This document shows, piece by piece, positions 35,336 to 46,928 of a stretch of DNA of 64,000 nucleotides (positions within the stretch are counted from its first letter, which is position 1; each line of letters begins with the position of its first letter). The notes under the pieces are model-generated. The model saw only the letters and a program-made list of their open reading frames with translations, had not been told where the DNA came from and did not search any database. The translations under genes were made by a program, and so were the position numbers. The stretch is from Lepus europaeus (Eukaryota > Chordata > Mammalia > Lagomorpha > Leporidae), in assembly GCF_033115175.1 (NCBI RefSeq), contig NC_084847.1, positions 51,035,612 to 51,099,611 of the forward strand, given 5' to 3'.

Positions 35336-35363
35336 TGTTGAGATGAAGATCAACCATTTGCAT

Positions 35364-36019
35364 TGTTTTGTTTGTTTGTTTGTTTTTTACAGAGTGGATA
35401 GTGAGAGAGAGAGACAGAGAGAAAGGTCTTCCTTTGCCGTTGGTTCACCCTCCAATGGGCACTGTGGCCAGCGCATCTCGCTGATCCGAAGCCAGGAGCC
35501 AGGTGCTTCTCCTGGTCTCCCATGCGGGTGCAGGGCTCAAGGACTTGGGCCATCCTCCACTGCCTTCCCGGGCCATAGCAGAGAGCTGGCCTGGAAGAGG
35601 GGCAACCGGGATAGAATCCAGCGCCCCAACCGGGACTAGAACCCAGTGTGCCGGCACCACAAGGCGGAGGATTAGCCTGTTAAGCCACAGTGCCGGCCCA
35701 TTTGCATTAAAAGATTATTTATTTGAAAGAGTTACAGAGAGGCAGAGGCACAGAGAGAGATCTTCCATCCGCTGGTTCACTTCCCAAGTGGCCACAATGG
35801 CCAGGGCTGGGCCAGACCAGAGCCAGGAGCCAGGAGCTTCTTCTGGGTCTCCAACGTGGGTGCAAGAGCCTAAGCACTTGGGCCATCTTCCACTGCTTTC
35901 CCAGGCCATTAGCAGGGAGCTGGATCAGAAGAGGAGCAGCCAAGACTCAAACCAGCACCCATATGGGTTTTCGGCACTGCAGGCAGAGGCTTAACTTTCT
36001 ACACCACAATACCGGCCCC
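35364..36019 (-). mobile_element. Young C-repeat SINE followed by an older one
   Basis: The young copy (35364-35698) has a (TTTG)n tail and the duplication CATTTGCATT on both sides. The second copy (35708-36019), in the same orientation, starts immediately after it. Confidence 0.93.
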
Positions 36020-36037
36020 ATCAATATTTTATTTATT

Positions 36038-36587
36038 GGGCTGGTGTTGTGCAACAGCAGGTTAAGTCTCCATCTACAGTGCTGGCATCTCCTATGGGCG
36101 CCAGTTCAAGTCCCAGCTACTCCACTTCTGATCCAGCTCCTTGCTGATGCACCACGTGGGAGACTTGGATGCAGATCCAGGCTCCTGGCTTCCGACTGGC
36201 CCAGCCCTAGCTGTTATAGTCATTTGTTGAGTGAACCAGGAGATAGAAGATTCTCTCCCTTTCTTTCTGTAACTCTGCCTTTGAAATAAATACATCTTGG
36301 GCCAGTGCTGCTGCTCAATAGGCTAATCCTCCACCTGTGGCGCCAGCACACCGGGTTCTAGTCCCGGTCAGGGCACCGATCCTGTCCTGGTTGCTCCTCT
36401 TCCAGGCCAGCTCTCTGCTGTGGCCCAGGAAGGCAGTGGAGGATGGCCCAAGTGCTTGGGCCCTGCACCCCATGGGAGACCAGGAGAAGCACATGGGAAG
36501 TGGAGGAACTGGGACTTAAATGGGTGCCCATATGGGATGCTGGCACTGCAGGCAGTGGCTTTACCTGCTACAGCACAGCACCGGCCC
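36038..36587. mobile_element. C-repeat SINE cluster with a hybrid junction
   Basis: Plus copy 36038-36298, then a 3'-truncated young plus copy 36299-36493. At CACATGG this joins the head end of a minus copy (36494-36587, ending CAGCACCGGCCCC). Confidence 0.85.
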
Positions 36588-36654
36588 CAATTAAAAAAAA
36601 AATATTTTCTTCTACAAACCTGCCTGCAGCTCCCGCATTCTCCCCTCCTCCATG

Positions 36655-37110
36655 ATTTTTTTTAAAAAAATGTGTATGTATTTCTTTGAAAGACAGGGTG
36701 ACCCAGAGAGAGACAGAGATCCTCCATCCACTGGTTCATTCCCCACATGCTGAAACAGCTGGGGCTAGACCAGGAGAAGGCAGGAGCCAGGAACTCCATC
36801 TGGCTCTCCCGTGTGAGCGGCAGGGGCCGAGTACTTAATGCCAGTTTGTGTCCCGGCTGCTCCTCTTCTGATCCAGCTCTCTGCTATGGACTGGGAAAGC
36901 AGTAGAAGATGATCCAAGTCGTTGGGCCCCTGCACACACGTGGGAGACCTGGAAAAAGCTCCTGGCTCCTGGCTTCGGATCAGTGCAGCTCTGGCTGTTG
37001 CAGCCAGTTGGGGAGTAAACCAGCAGATGCAAGACTTCTCTCTTTCTCTCTGCCTCTCCTCTCTCTGTGTAACTCTGACTTTCAAATAAATAAATAAATC
37101 TTTAAAAAGA
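36655..37110. mobile_element. Tail-less junction of two opposite C-repeat SINEs
   Basis: A minus copy (36655-36838) loses its head after GAGTACTTAA and joins a plus copy (36839-37110) that has lost its own head. The result is an inverted-repeat hybrid. Confidence 0.85.
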
Positions 37111-37467
37111 TAAAATTCTATTTAATTTTCATGAGTTTTCATTTACATTTCAGAAGCTGCATGTGGGCAGCCAGCGTCCACACTGGACAGCGTCGCCCGT
37201 GGCCTTGGCAGGCGTGGGCACCTGCGTTCCAGCCCAGCCGGGAACTCTGCGGTCTGGGTGGTGGTTAGGTTGTTAGCACGTAGGTTGGCCTGGGTGCCAC
37301 TAGACCCACAGTGCTGGACAGCTGGGCCAGCCGGCGCCAAGGCCGGGCCACAGGGAGAGCCCCGGGGCTCCGCATTCATTGACTGGGGACACAGGGCACC
37401 CAGTTGAGAAAGATCAGGGACACTTGGAGTGACGGGACCCCAGAGGGCGTTTCAGCCTTAAAAAAGT
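37111..37467. other. Single-copy intergenic sequence
   Basis: No element, exon or RNA gene recognised. Confidence 0.5.
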
Positions 37468-37670
37468 CAGCACTCGGAAGGCAGAGACAGACAGACGGAC
37501 AGAGGCTCCATCCACTGGTTCACTCCCCAAACACCTCAAATGGCCAGGTCGAAGCCAAGAGTGGGAACTCGATCCGGGCCTCCCAGGCAGGGGGCAGGGA
37601 TCTGAGGGTTTGAGCCATTCCATCATCATCCCTCCCAAAGTGTGCATGTGCAGGGAGCTGGACTTGGGAG
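37468..37670 (-). mobile_element. Older C-repeat SINE
   Basis: GGCTCCATCCACTGGTTCAC, a GGCCTCCCAGGCAGGGGGCA block and GCAGGGAGCTGG. Head lost. Confidence 0.78.
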
Positions 37671-38457
37671 CATAGCCGGGGCTCTGCTATGGAACGAGAG
37701 AGTCCTTAGTGGCGTCTTAGCTGCTGTCTCACAAAGTCTATTTGTAAAGCAAGCTCCTGTGCACCCTGTGCAGGATTCCAAAGTCATGCGTGGGTTTATG
37801 GGAAAATGCTGGTCACCTGCACACGCTGGGCCCCAGGCCACCACATCCCTCTTGCCAAGGGCAGTGACCGTCCCACCACAGTGTCTGGAAGGCCACGTGA
37901 ATTCCTGCTGTTGTTCCCTGCGGGGGTGGGGGGGTGGGGGGGTGTTGCTGCCTGGGGGGTATCTCAGCAGGAGGGCTGTCACAGGGCTGCAGCAAGGGGC
38001 CCCGCCCCCCTGCCCCATGCTGTTGGCTGAAATCATCAGAGCATTTGGGAAACAGGCGGTCTGGAGGTCTGAGTGACTGCTCTGATGTGGGTGGGCAGGG
38101 AATCAAATCCCACCACCTGCCCTGCCGATTCAACATGGCTGAAGACTAAGTCCCACCTGGGGTCTCTCTCTCAGCCCAGTGGGAGCTCCCAATCCAATCC
38201 CCTTGTTAGAACTCCTTGCGGGAGGACACGCATACAATGGGGTCATTATTTCCCTATCACGACCCCCATAAACCACGAGTGACCTGGGTGTGACTGTCAG
38301 GGAGTCATGTCAACTCTTCCAAAGCGGCCACCTGCCAAACGGAGTTTATGCACAGTGAGCCCACACTAGCTCGGCCCAGAAAGCCAGGCTTTAGGTACGT
38401 TATTGGCTAAAGAGACCAAGGAGGGTGGGAAAGAAGCTCTTGAAAAGAAGACCATAG
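37671..38457. other. Unclassified intergenic sequence
   Basis: Contains a G-rich stretch at about 37921-37945. No ORF or repeat family recognised. Confidence 0.5.
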
Positions 38458-38768
38458 GGCTGGCACCATGGCTCACTAGGCTAATCCTCCACCTGTGTCG
38501 CCGGCACCCTGGGTTCTAGACCTGGTTGGGGTGCTGGTTCTGTCCCGGTTGCTCATCTTCCAGTCCAGCTCTCTGCTGTGGCCCGGGAAGACAGTGGAGG
38601 ATGGCCCAGGTCCTTGGGCCCTGCACCCACATGGGAGACCAGGAGGAAGTGCCTGGCTCCTGGCTTCGGATCAGCACAGTGCACCGTAGCAGCCATTTGG
38701 GGGGTGTAGTGAACCAACGGAAGGAAGACCTTTCTCTCTGTCTCTCTCTCTCTCACTGTCCACTCTGC
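38458..38768 (+). mobile_element. Young-subfamily C-repeat SINE without poly(A)
   Basis: Head GGGCTGGCACCATGGCTCAC. It ends at CACTGTCCACTCTGCAG. Confidence 0.92.
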
Positions 38769-39823
38769 AGCAGATTAATTGTCAGGAGAGCTTTTCTGGG
38801 GCCAGACAAGGAGCGTGCAGATGAAGGAAGGGTCGCTCCAGGTTAAGAGGAAACAGCTTGGAAGCCCTCATCACCCAGCTCCCATGGACCTGATGCAGAA
38901 GACCAATAACCAGCGATCGCTGGATGAATCTCTACAGGGGTCAGCGGGGGAGTTCATTGTCATCCCGGAGGGTTCATTTTGTACTGACCGACTATCAACT
39001 ACCAGCCTCCCAGTAGGCTGGGGACTGGGATTTATTCCCGGCCAGTGTCTCCATAAATGCCTGCCAGCGTGTGGGTGACGCGCTTCAGGCTGGGACACCC
39101 CTTGGATAAGGGGGTCACAGTGTGAGGCAGGATGTTGGACGTTAGCCTATGTGTGCGAGAGAGGCTGGAGATCCAAAACATGGGACTTTTGTGTGGTTGA
39201 ATGAGGGAAGAAAAGTAGAAACGAGCCTTGGAAATAGACCAGCGTCTGCACCCCTGGAGTCTGGCCCATGTCCCACGACCGTGTTGGGTGGGCCCCAGCC
39301 ATCTCCTGGGGGGCAGCTTGGGAAACTTCCCCGCCTTGCGCCAGGGAAGGCTTTTGATTTCAGTTACACGGTGCTGATAGGTGCTAATTCCATGCCTGGA
39401 AAGCCCTTCGCCCAGTAAGATCCCGGAGAGGGAGCGGACAGGAGAAAAGTTGGGTCCACCCCTGTCTGTGGACACGTAGACTGGGCTCTCAGTCCCTCAC
39501 GGAGGGCCCGCCTGAGCCGTCACAGCAGGTGGGGTCTCTGCTGTGCTGACTGCTCCTCTCTGTCTGCCCTGAGAGGCTGACCTTGTACAAGGGAGAGGAC
39601 CTGTGATCCGGCCATCCCTGGTCACATCAGACCAGGGGAGGGGCTGGCTGGTGGGCGGATAGGACGGGGGAGGGGGCACCTGGGAGAGCAGTGGAGGGTA
39701 GAGGTGGTTCTGTAGAGACATAACAGGAAGTGTCAGCTCTGAAGTCAACTCCCGCTCATGGATTATCGTATCTGATGCAGCAAGACTTAGAATTCTATTT
39801 CTGTTCTTAAAAATGTACTTGAT
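38769..39823. other. Unclassified intergenic sequence
   Basis: No repeat family recognised. A 147-codon minus-strand frame (39475-39032) has no recognisable domain and is not called as a gene. Confidence 0.5.
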
Positions 39824-40400
39824 GGAGCTGGCGTTGTGATGTCACCTGTAACACCAGCATCCTATATGGGTGCTGATTGGAGTCCCAGCTGCTCCACTTC
39901 CAATCCAGCTCCCCGCTAATGCACCTGGGAAAAGCAGTGGAAGATGGCCCAAGTGCTTGGGCCTTTGCCACTCGTATGGGAGACCCAGATGGAGCTCCTG
40001 GCTCCTGGCTTAGGCCTGGCCCAGCCCTGGCCATTGCAGCCACTTGGAGACTGAACCACTGGATGGAAGATCTCTGTAACTCTGACTTTCAAGTAAATGA
40101 ATATATCTTTAATAATAAAAAATGTACTTGACAAGCAGAGAGACAGAGAGAGCTCTTCCATTTGCTGGTTCACTCCTCAAACGCCTACAGTGGATGGGTT
40201 GCGGCAGGCGAGGCCAGGCAGAGACAGGATCCCGGGGTCTCATTCTGGAAGAACCCAACCACCTGAGGCATCATTGCTGCCTCCCAGGGTCTGCTTTAGC
40301 CCGCAGCTGGCATTGGGAGCAAAGCCAGGACATGGACCCACACGCTGTAGTGTCCGACATCCTAACAGGTGTGTAACCCCTCGGCTAAACGCCTACCCTT
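39824..40400. mobile_element. Plus C-repeat SINE next to an older minus copy
   Basis: The plus copy (39824-40122) carries the 14-bp duplication AAAAATGTACTTGA (39809-39822 and about 40118-40131). The older, diverged minus copy (about 40128-40400) starts at the right duplication. Confidence 0.85.
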
Positions 40401-40639
40401 GATCCAATGGGATTGAGATCAAAGTTGTCAAAAGACAAAGCAGTTTAGAGGTCTTGGTTGGTTTTGTGATTCTAGGACCAGGCAGCACTGAATTCCCTAA
40501 AACAAAATGAGTGTTCTAATGGGCTGAGAAGAGGTTGGTTTTAGAGGTAGAGATAGGCTGATGCAGAAACAAAGGGTGATCGGGCATTTCAAAGGAACGT
40601 TCCTTGTAAGGGGGACGGGGACAGCAATAGGACAACATT

Positions 40640-41113
40640 GATGGGGCTGTCATAAGCCTCTGCTTGAGACTTTGGCATCCCATATGGGAGCTGGTTCGAG
40701 TCCCAGGCGCTCTGCTTCTGATCCAGCTCCCTGGTGATGCACCTGGGAAAGCAGCAGTGGATGGCCCAAATACTCAGGCACCTGCTACACCACAGCACCA
40801 GTCAGCCCTAAAAAAAAAATCTTGTGCCAAAACAAACTCACTTTTCTTTATTTTATTTGAAAGGCAGAGAGACAGAGATGGTCCATTTGCTGGTTCGACT
40901 CCCCAAATACCCCCAACAATGGAGGCTGGGTCAGGCTGAAGCCAGGAGGAGCTGGCAATTCCATCTGGGTCTCCCAGCAGGAGGCCAGGACCCAAGCACT
41001 TGAGCCATCTAGGGCGGGCGCTAGTAGGAAGCTAGCATCAGGAGTGGAGCTGGGACTTGAACCCAGGCACTCCAATGTGAGATGCAGACATCCCAATGCT
41101 CTAACCACGATGC
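40640..41113. mobile_element. Two diverged C-repeat SINEs (plus then minus)
   Basis: The plus copy (40640-40812) lacks its last third. The minus copy (40846-41113) is of an older subfamily ending ACATCCCAATGCTCTAACC. Confidence 0.82.
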
Positions 41114-41509
41114 CCAACAACCCATAATCCCATTGGCCATTGTCTTTTTGAAATGCTCTCCAATACCCAGGCATTTGTATTTGATTTGTGCTTGCTTTTC
41201 CCATTGGACGGGCTCAGAGGTTTCCAAAATGAGCCACGCTAAACAGCAACTGTCCAGGGTGATACAAAATCCAGCAAATTCATATAAAAGGTGGAATCAT
41301 CTCTGAACTTTTTTTTCTTCTTTTCTTAAACATTTCTTTCTAGCCAACAGCTAGGACCAAAAAGCCAGGCAGGATGGAAGGGGGTGGTTGAGAGTGGAGG
41401 ATCTGTGAAAGGCTCTGAACTCAAGGCTGGGAGAGGACCCAACAGAGCACAGGGCTGGGCTGCAGGAGGAGCCTGGTGCCCAGCCCCCACTTGAAGTTTT
41501 TCTTTCTGG

Positions 41510-41806
41510 GGGCTGGCATTGTGGTGCAGCAGGTTAAGCTGCTGCCCGCGGCACTGGCATCCCATATGAGCATGGACTCCAGTCCCAGCTGCTCCACTTC
41601 TGATCCAGTTCCCTGCTAATACACCTGGAAAAGCAGCAGAAGATGATCCAAGTGCTTGGGCCCCTGCACCTACATGGGAGACCCGGATGGAACTGCAGCC
41701 ATCTGGGACGTGAACCAACAGATGCAAGATCTCTCTGGCTTGGCTCTCCTTCTCTCTCTATAACTCTGCCTTTCAAATAAATAAGTTCCTTTAAAAAAAA
41801 AAAAAA
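41510..41806 (+). mobile_element. C-repeat SINE, full length
   Basis: Head GGGGCTGGCATTGTGGTGCA. Tail AAATAAATAAGTTCC plus poly(A). Confidence 0.93.
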
Positions 41807-43204
41807 GTTGCTTTTTGGCATGGGACTTCTGCTCTGGTAGCTGAAGTTCCCCCTTCCAAGGGGAAAGTTCACACATTGGTGTGAAGAGGGGGCCAGGGAG
41901 TTGGGGCAAAACTGGGAGATGATCAGAAATAGCAAGGCAGGCAGGAGGCAGCGAGGGGCTGCGTGGAGGTGCAGCTCCCTCCCCAGGGTCCTTCAGGGGC
42001 CATCGCTGTCAATCAATCCAGAAGCAAAAATCAGGGAAGCAAAAAAGACGTTAGCTGGGGTCTTAGGAATTACAGTGCGTGAGCCGCAGTTAGATGGTCT
42101 CGGATTCAGTGTTCGCAGAGGGCGGGAAGAGTGGGAGCGTCCACGGGCCACTGGATGTTGAAAAGGAAGAGGGGCTGAGACCCATAGAAGATAAAGACGG
42201 TATACAGAGAACAGAAGCAAAGCAAGCGTGAGACAACCTTCGATCGGCATCTTGAGGCAGCAGGTGCACTGCGAGTGTCCAGTCGTCTGGTCGTGGGAGA
42301 CGCCCGCAGCCAGTGGGCGGAGGGGACAAAGTCCAGGCCGGAACGCCTGCCCCTGGCGCTTCCGCAGAGCTCTCTACCATTAATTTGCACATTCCTGAGA
42401 CGCCGCGGACAGGGGCTGGAGTGATGGCCATCTGTATTTAGAAAACCTGGTGACTCTGGGGCTGCAGGTCTCGCCGCATTGGGTCTCGGAAGTCATCGTC
42501 TGGCGCCGCACCCCTGGCCAGCCCCATTCCCATCCTGCGGCCCCCGTCTCCCCCGAGGGTGCTGGCCTCCCACTGGCCTCCACCTACTCCCCGTCCTTTG
42601 TCACCCGCCTTTGTACGCGCTGCCCCCACATCCCAGAATGCCCTTCTCCCTTTCCCGCCCGTTGGCTGACGAGGTAAAGGTCTCGCTGCGCGTGGATCAT
42701 CTTTGCTGCCGTGTGGTGTGCACCAGATTCTCTCCTACACCCGGGAGAGGCCAGCCTTCCCGGCGCAGCAAGCAACCTGCTGCCCCACGGATCACCCTCG
42801 GTGTAACCAAAGGACTGGTTCTTCCCAGCAAAATGTGCGCGGCTACCAGGGGAGACTGCTGATTGGCTCTCCTTGGGTCATGTGCACACTGCCTGCGCCA
42901 ATCAGCACGCCCAGGGGGCGGGCACTGGAATCTGCCACGCCTGGGTCCTGTACCCAGCTTGTCTGCGATATTTAATACTACACGCTGATTGACAGTCTGG
43001 ATGGAATAGGAGAACTGGCAGTTTTCCAAGAGAGACAGAGATTCTAGGGAGATAAAAACCAATAGGTATGTACTACTTGGCCTTAAAGATGGCATTTGGT
43101 GTAGCCTGAGAGCCATAGTTCACTGCGCTCTCAAAAAGAGCTTGCAGACATCTAGAAATTCTAAAATGTTCTTGTGAAGCCTTCCCTCCCTCCCTCCCCC
43201 CTCC
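41807..43204. other. Unclassified CpG-containing intergenic block
   Basis: Moderately CpG-rich from about 42.25 to 42.95 kb. It holds inverted CCAAT boxes (GATTGGCTCTCC at 42860-42871 and CCAATCAGCACG at 42898-42909), then GATATTTAATACTA. The arrangement is like a promoter or LTR, but I recognise no family. Confidence 0.45.
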
Positions 43205-43398
43205 CTTCTAATAATGCACACCCCAGGAGGCAACAGGTGATGGCTCAAGGACTTGGGTCCCTGCCCCCACATTGGAGACCAGGATGGAGTTCCTGGCTCA
43301 AGACTTCCGCCTGGCCCAGACCTGGCTGTTGTGGACATTTGGGGAGTGATCCAGCAGATGGAAGATCTCTCTGTATTTTTGAATAAATAAAAATCCGT
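43205..43398 (+). mobile_element. C-repeat SINE, 5' truncated
   Basis: Starts CTAATAATGCACACCCCAGG and ends GAATAAATAAAAATCC. Confidence 0.85.
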
Positions 43399-44204
43399 TA
43401 ATTTTTTTTTTCCAAAAGATCAAGTAACCATCATTCCAGCACTTGTTCCATGGGGTCTCCAGAAGCTTAGTGTCCCCCCCCCCATTGGATGCCCTTGAGG
43501 GCCCCTAGGGAGGGTCCAGCTCCACTTTGTCCCTTGCCACCTCTTGCTTTGCTCTGCTGCTTTGGACAAGCGTCCTTGTTCCTTGATTTTGCTCCAGTTT
43601 TCTCTGTCCTGTTCACCCCCAGATGTAGATCCTCCCAGTCTACATTCCACACAGCACGGCTCACATAAGACACTCTGCCCTGGGTAGCCGACTCTAATGC
43701 TTGAGGTTGAACTAAAACTGAGATGGAGAAATAGAAAGACAGGTGTCGGGCATCAGAGTCCTAGGGTCCACCCAGGGACTTCCCCTTGGCCCCACCCTGC
43801 CGTGGGTTGGTCCTCATTTAGGTGAGCCCCTCTTTGCTTAATCTCCTTCCTCCCTGTTGACCCCGCACTCTACCAGGGGGAAATCGTTGTCAAAAGCAAA
43901 CAAGCAAAACTAACACCTCCACCACCAAGCTCTCCGGGGAGCAGGAAACCACCCTCTGCCAGCCCCGTGGTCTCCCCAGTAATGGGCCTGATGGCTTTAA
44001 AAAGTCAAGAGACAGAATGGTGGGAACCATGTTTTAGAGTCTGAGAGAATGGACAAGACAAGCAAACAGCCCTTGTGCCTTGAATGGAGCCTGGTTTGGC
44101 AATCAAAACAACAGAATAGCTATAAACTTTTTTTTTTTTTGAGGCGATTAGGGGAGCTTGAGTGTAGACTAGATATTAGATAATAGGAATTATAATAATT
44201 TCTA
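43399..44204. other. Unclassified intergenic sequence
   Basis: Nothing recognised beyond short homopolymers. Confidence 0.5.
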
Positions 44205-44402
44205 GTTTATTTTTATATTTATTTGAGAGAGTAAACTCCTATCTGCTGGCTCACTCCCCAGATGTCCACAGAGCCAGGGGCTGGGTTGAGGGATCAAAGC
44301 CAGTAGCTGGGAACTCAACCCAGGTCTCCCAAGTGGGTGGCCGGAAGCAGCCATTATTTGAGTCATGGCTGCTGCCTCCAGCCTGCGTTAGAAGGCCAGG
44401 TC
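44205..44402 (-). mobile_element. Older C-repeat SINE fragment
   Basis: TATTTGAGAGAGTAAACTCC, then CAACCCAGGTCTCCCAAGTG. Head missing. Confidence 0.75.
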
Positions 44403-45233
44403 GTATTTATAGCGGAAGTGACGGAGAGCGGAAGTGAGGTAAGCGATGGTCTGATTGGTTACACCGGGTCAAGTGGCCGCCGGTGATTGGCTGAGACTCG
44501 GGGGCCGGTTCTAATAAGTCACTTCTTATTTCCACATCAAGTTAGGTTACAGCTCACTATGCAGAAACCTTGAAGCCAAAATGGAAGTGTACGGAGGCCG
44601 CTGTAGACCGCACCTACCAAACTGGTGGCTCATTGCAAAGCAAAGCAAAGCATAACCCTGTGGAAGGCCGACGAAGCGCGCCTGAAGCCCTGGCCTGAGG
44701 CAGGCAGTGACGTAACAATGCAGGGGCAGCGGCCCCCAGGGGCTGGGCAGCGGCGGGCTCGCTCCAGGGGCACCTGTGACCCTGCAGGTTGAGAAGGAGG
44801 GAGGGCAGAGTCCAGGGCAGCTCCCTGGTGTCCGGTGGGGACTACCGGATGGGTACAGAGGACACACCGGCGTCCAGGCCGCGAAGGAGGAGCAGGATGC
44901 TGGGCAGTGCCTGCCCGGGGACCTGGCTGGGGCCCCGCGGAGTAGTGAGGCTCCCCGGGGTGTCCTGCCGGAGGTTCACGGGGCGGGAGAGGGCGGAGGG
45001 CAGACTGCGGGTGCTGGTGGTGACGGGTTGGGACGCCCGCCGAGGGAAGCCAAGGCCATTGCGGTTCTGTGAGTCAAGGCGTCCCAGGTCTGTCTCAACT
45101 TTGTGTCTCATCCCACATGCGTAAACAGGTGGGGCCTAATACAGAATCCCGAGGCCTCTAGGGCCTGCCCTCCAGTCCAGCTGACCCAGTTGTGGGGCCA
45201 GGGGAACTGGGCCAACCCAAATCCTTCCGTCCT
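44403..45233. other. Unclassified GC-rich block with promoter-like motifs
   Basis: Two ETS-like GCGGAAGTGA sites and two GATTGG boxes fall within 44415-44500. I see no exon or recognised LTR. Confidence 0.45.
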
Positions 45234-46250
45234 GACCTCCATCTGGATCCTTAGAGACCCAAGTCCTGACCTCCAGCTGGATCCTTAGAGACCCAAGTCC
45301 TGACCTCCATCTGGGACCTTAGAGACCCAAGTCCTGACCTCCAGCTGGATCCTTAGAGACCCAAGTCCTGACCTCCATCTGGGACCTTAGAGACCCAAGT
45401 CTGACCTCCCTCTGGGACCTTAGAGACCCAAGTCTGACCTCCATCTGGGACCTTAGAGACCCAAGTCCTGACCTCCATCTGCGACCTTAGAGACCCAAGT
45501 CTGACCTCCAGCTGGATCCTTAGAGACCCAAGTCCTGACCTCCATCTGGGACCTTAGAGACCCAAGTCTGACCTCCATCTGGGACCTTAGAGACCCAAGT
45601 CCTGACCTCCAGCTGGATCCTTAGAGACCCAAGTCCTGACCTCCATCTGGGACCTTAGAGACCCAAGTCTGACCTCCATCTGGGACCTTAGAGACCCAAG
45701 TCTGACCTCCATCTGGGACCTTAGAGATCCAAGTCCTAACCTCCATCTGGATCCTTAGAGACCCAAGTCTGACCTCCATCTGGGACCTTAGAGACCCAAG
45801 TCTGACCTCCATCTGGGACCTTAGAGATCCAAGTCCTAACCTCCATCTGGGACCTTAGAGACCCAAGTCCTGACCTCCAGCTGGATCCTTAGAGACCCAA
45901 GTCTGACCTCCATCTGCGACCTTAGAGACCCAAGTCCTGACCTCCATCTGCGACCTTAGAGACCCAAGTCTGACCTCCATCTGGGACCTTAGAGACCCAA
46001 GTCCTGACCTCCATCTGCGACCTTAGAGACCCAAGTCTGACCTCCATCTGCGACCTTAGAGACCCAAGTCCTGACCTCCATCTGGGACCTTAGAGACCCA
46101 AGTCCTGAGCTCCATCTGGGACCTTAGAGATCCAAGTCCTGACCTCCATCTGGGACCTTAGAGACCCAAGTCTGACCTCCATCTGCGACCTTAGAGACCC
46201 AAGTCCTGACCTCCATCTGGGACCTTAGAGACCCAAGTCCTGAGCTCCAT
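45234..46250 (+). repeat. Minisatellite, 33-35 bp unit, about 30 copies
   Basis: Tandem GACCTCCATCTGGGACC plus TTAGAGACCCAAGTCCT units. Two main length forms exist (AAGTCCTGACC and AAGTCTGACC). Variant positions such as GGGACC/GGATCC/GCGACC and TCC/AGC recur in blocks, suggesting internal duplication of several units at a time. Confidence 0.95.
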
Positions 46251-46257
46251 CAGGATG

Positions 46258-46615
46258 GAAGAGCTTGCTCACTCTAAAACTCTGCCTTTCAGTAAATAAA
46301 TATTTTTTAAGACTTATTATTTATTTGGAAGACAAAGAGTTACAGAGAGGCAGAAGCAGAAAGAGAGGTCTTCTGTCCCTGGTTCACTCCCCAAATGGCC
46401 GCAACGGCCAGAGCTGAGCCAGGAGCCAGGAGCTTCATCCGGGTCTCTCGCGCAGGTGGCAGAAGTCCAAGCTCTTGGGCTATCCTCTGCTGTTTTCCCA
46501 GGCCGTTAGCAGGGCGCTGAACCGGAAGTGAAGCTGCCAGACACGAACCAGAGCCTGTCTGGGATGCTGGCTTCGCAAGCAGCGGTTCAACCCGCTACTC
46601 CACAGCACTGGCCCT
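46258..46615. mobile_element. C-repeat SINE tail (plus) joined to a full minus copy
   Basis: The 3' end of a plus copy (46258-46301, ending TTTCAGTAAATAAAT) directly follows the minisatellite. It abuts a minus copy (46302-46615, ending CCACAGCACTGGCCCT). Confidence 0.85.
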
Positions 46616-46928
46616 GATGCAGATAACAATGTGGCTGAAGTGGACATCCCCCCTATGCCCTCAGCAAGTGGATTTAATACCAGGTGGATACAGTGAGAGG
46701 ATTAGCGAACTGGAAGACAGGTTGGAGGAAGCAGAGAGAGCTGGAGTGATGACCGTGAAGTTAGGAGACAAGGACAGTAGAGCAAGAATACTCAACACTT
46801 GTCGAAGCTTCCAGAAGGATACAGAGAGGATGGAACAGAGATAATATTTGAAGAGGCAATGACAAAGAATTTTCCAGAACTATTGGGTCTTGAGTCTAAA
46901 AAATTGAACACTAAGAATCCTAAGCAGA
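46616..46928 (+). mobile_element. Probable L1-derived fragment
   Basis: A short frame reads SERISELEDRLEEAER and then FQKDTERMEQR, like the coiled-coil start of an L1 ORF1 protein. The following GAGGCAATGACAAAGAATTT resembles the same region of old L1/HAL1. It is a broken piece. Confidence 0.5.

Noticed and set aside
39032-39475. 147-codon minus-strand frame in unclassified intergenic DNA
   Set aside because: No recognisable domain or splice context. Its length is not exceptional at this base composition.
45234-46250. CRISPR-like regular array
   Set aside because: Units are directly contiguous with no unique spacers, and the DNA is mammalian. It is a minisatellite.
46617-46844. 75-codon frame with a coiled-coil-like start as a small gene
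   Set aside because: It resembles the beginning of an L1 ORF1 product, lies among SINEs and stops quickly, so it is better explained as an L1 fragment.
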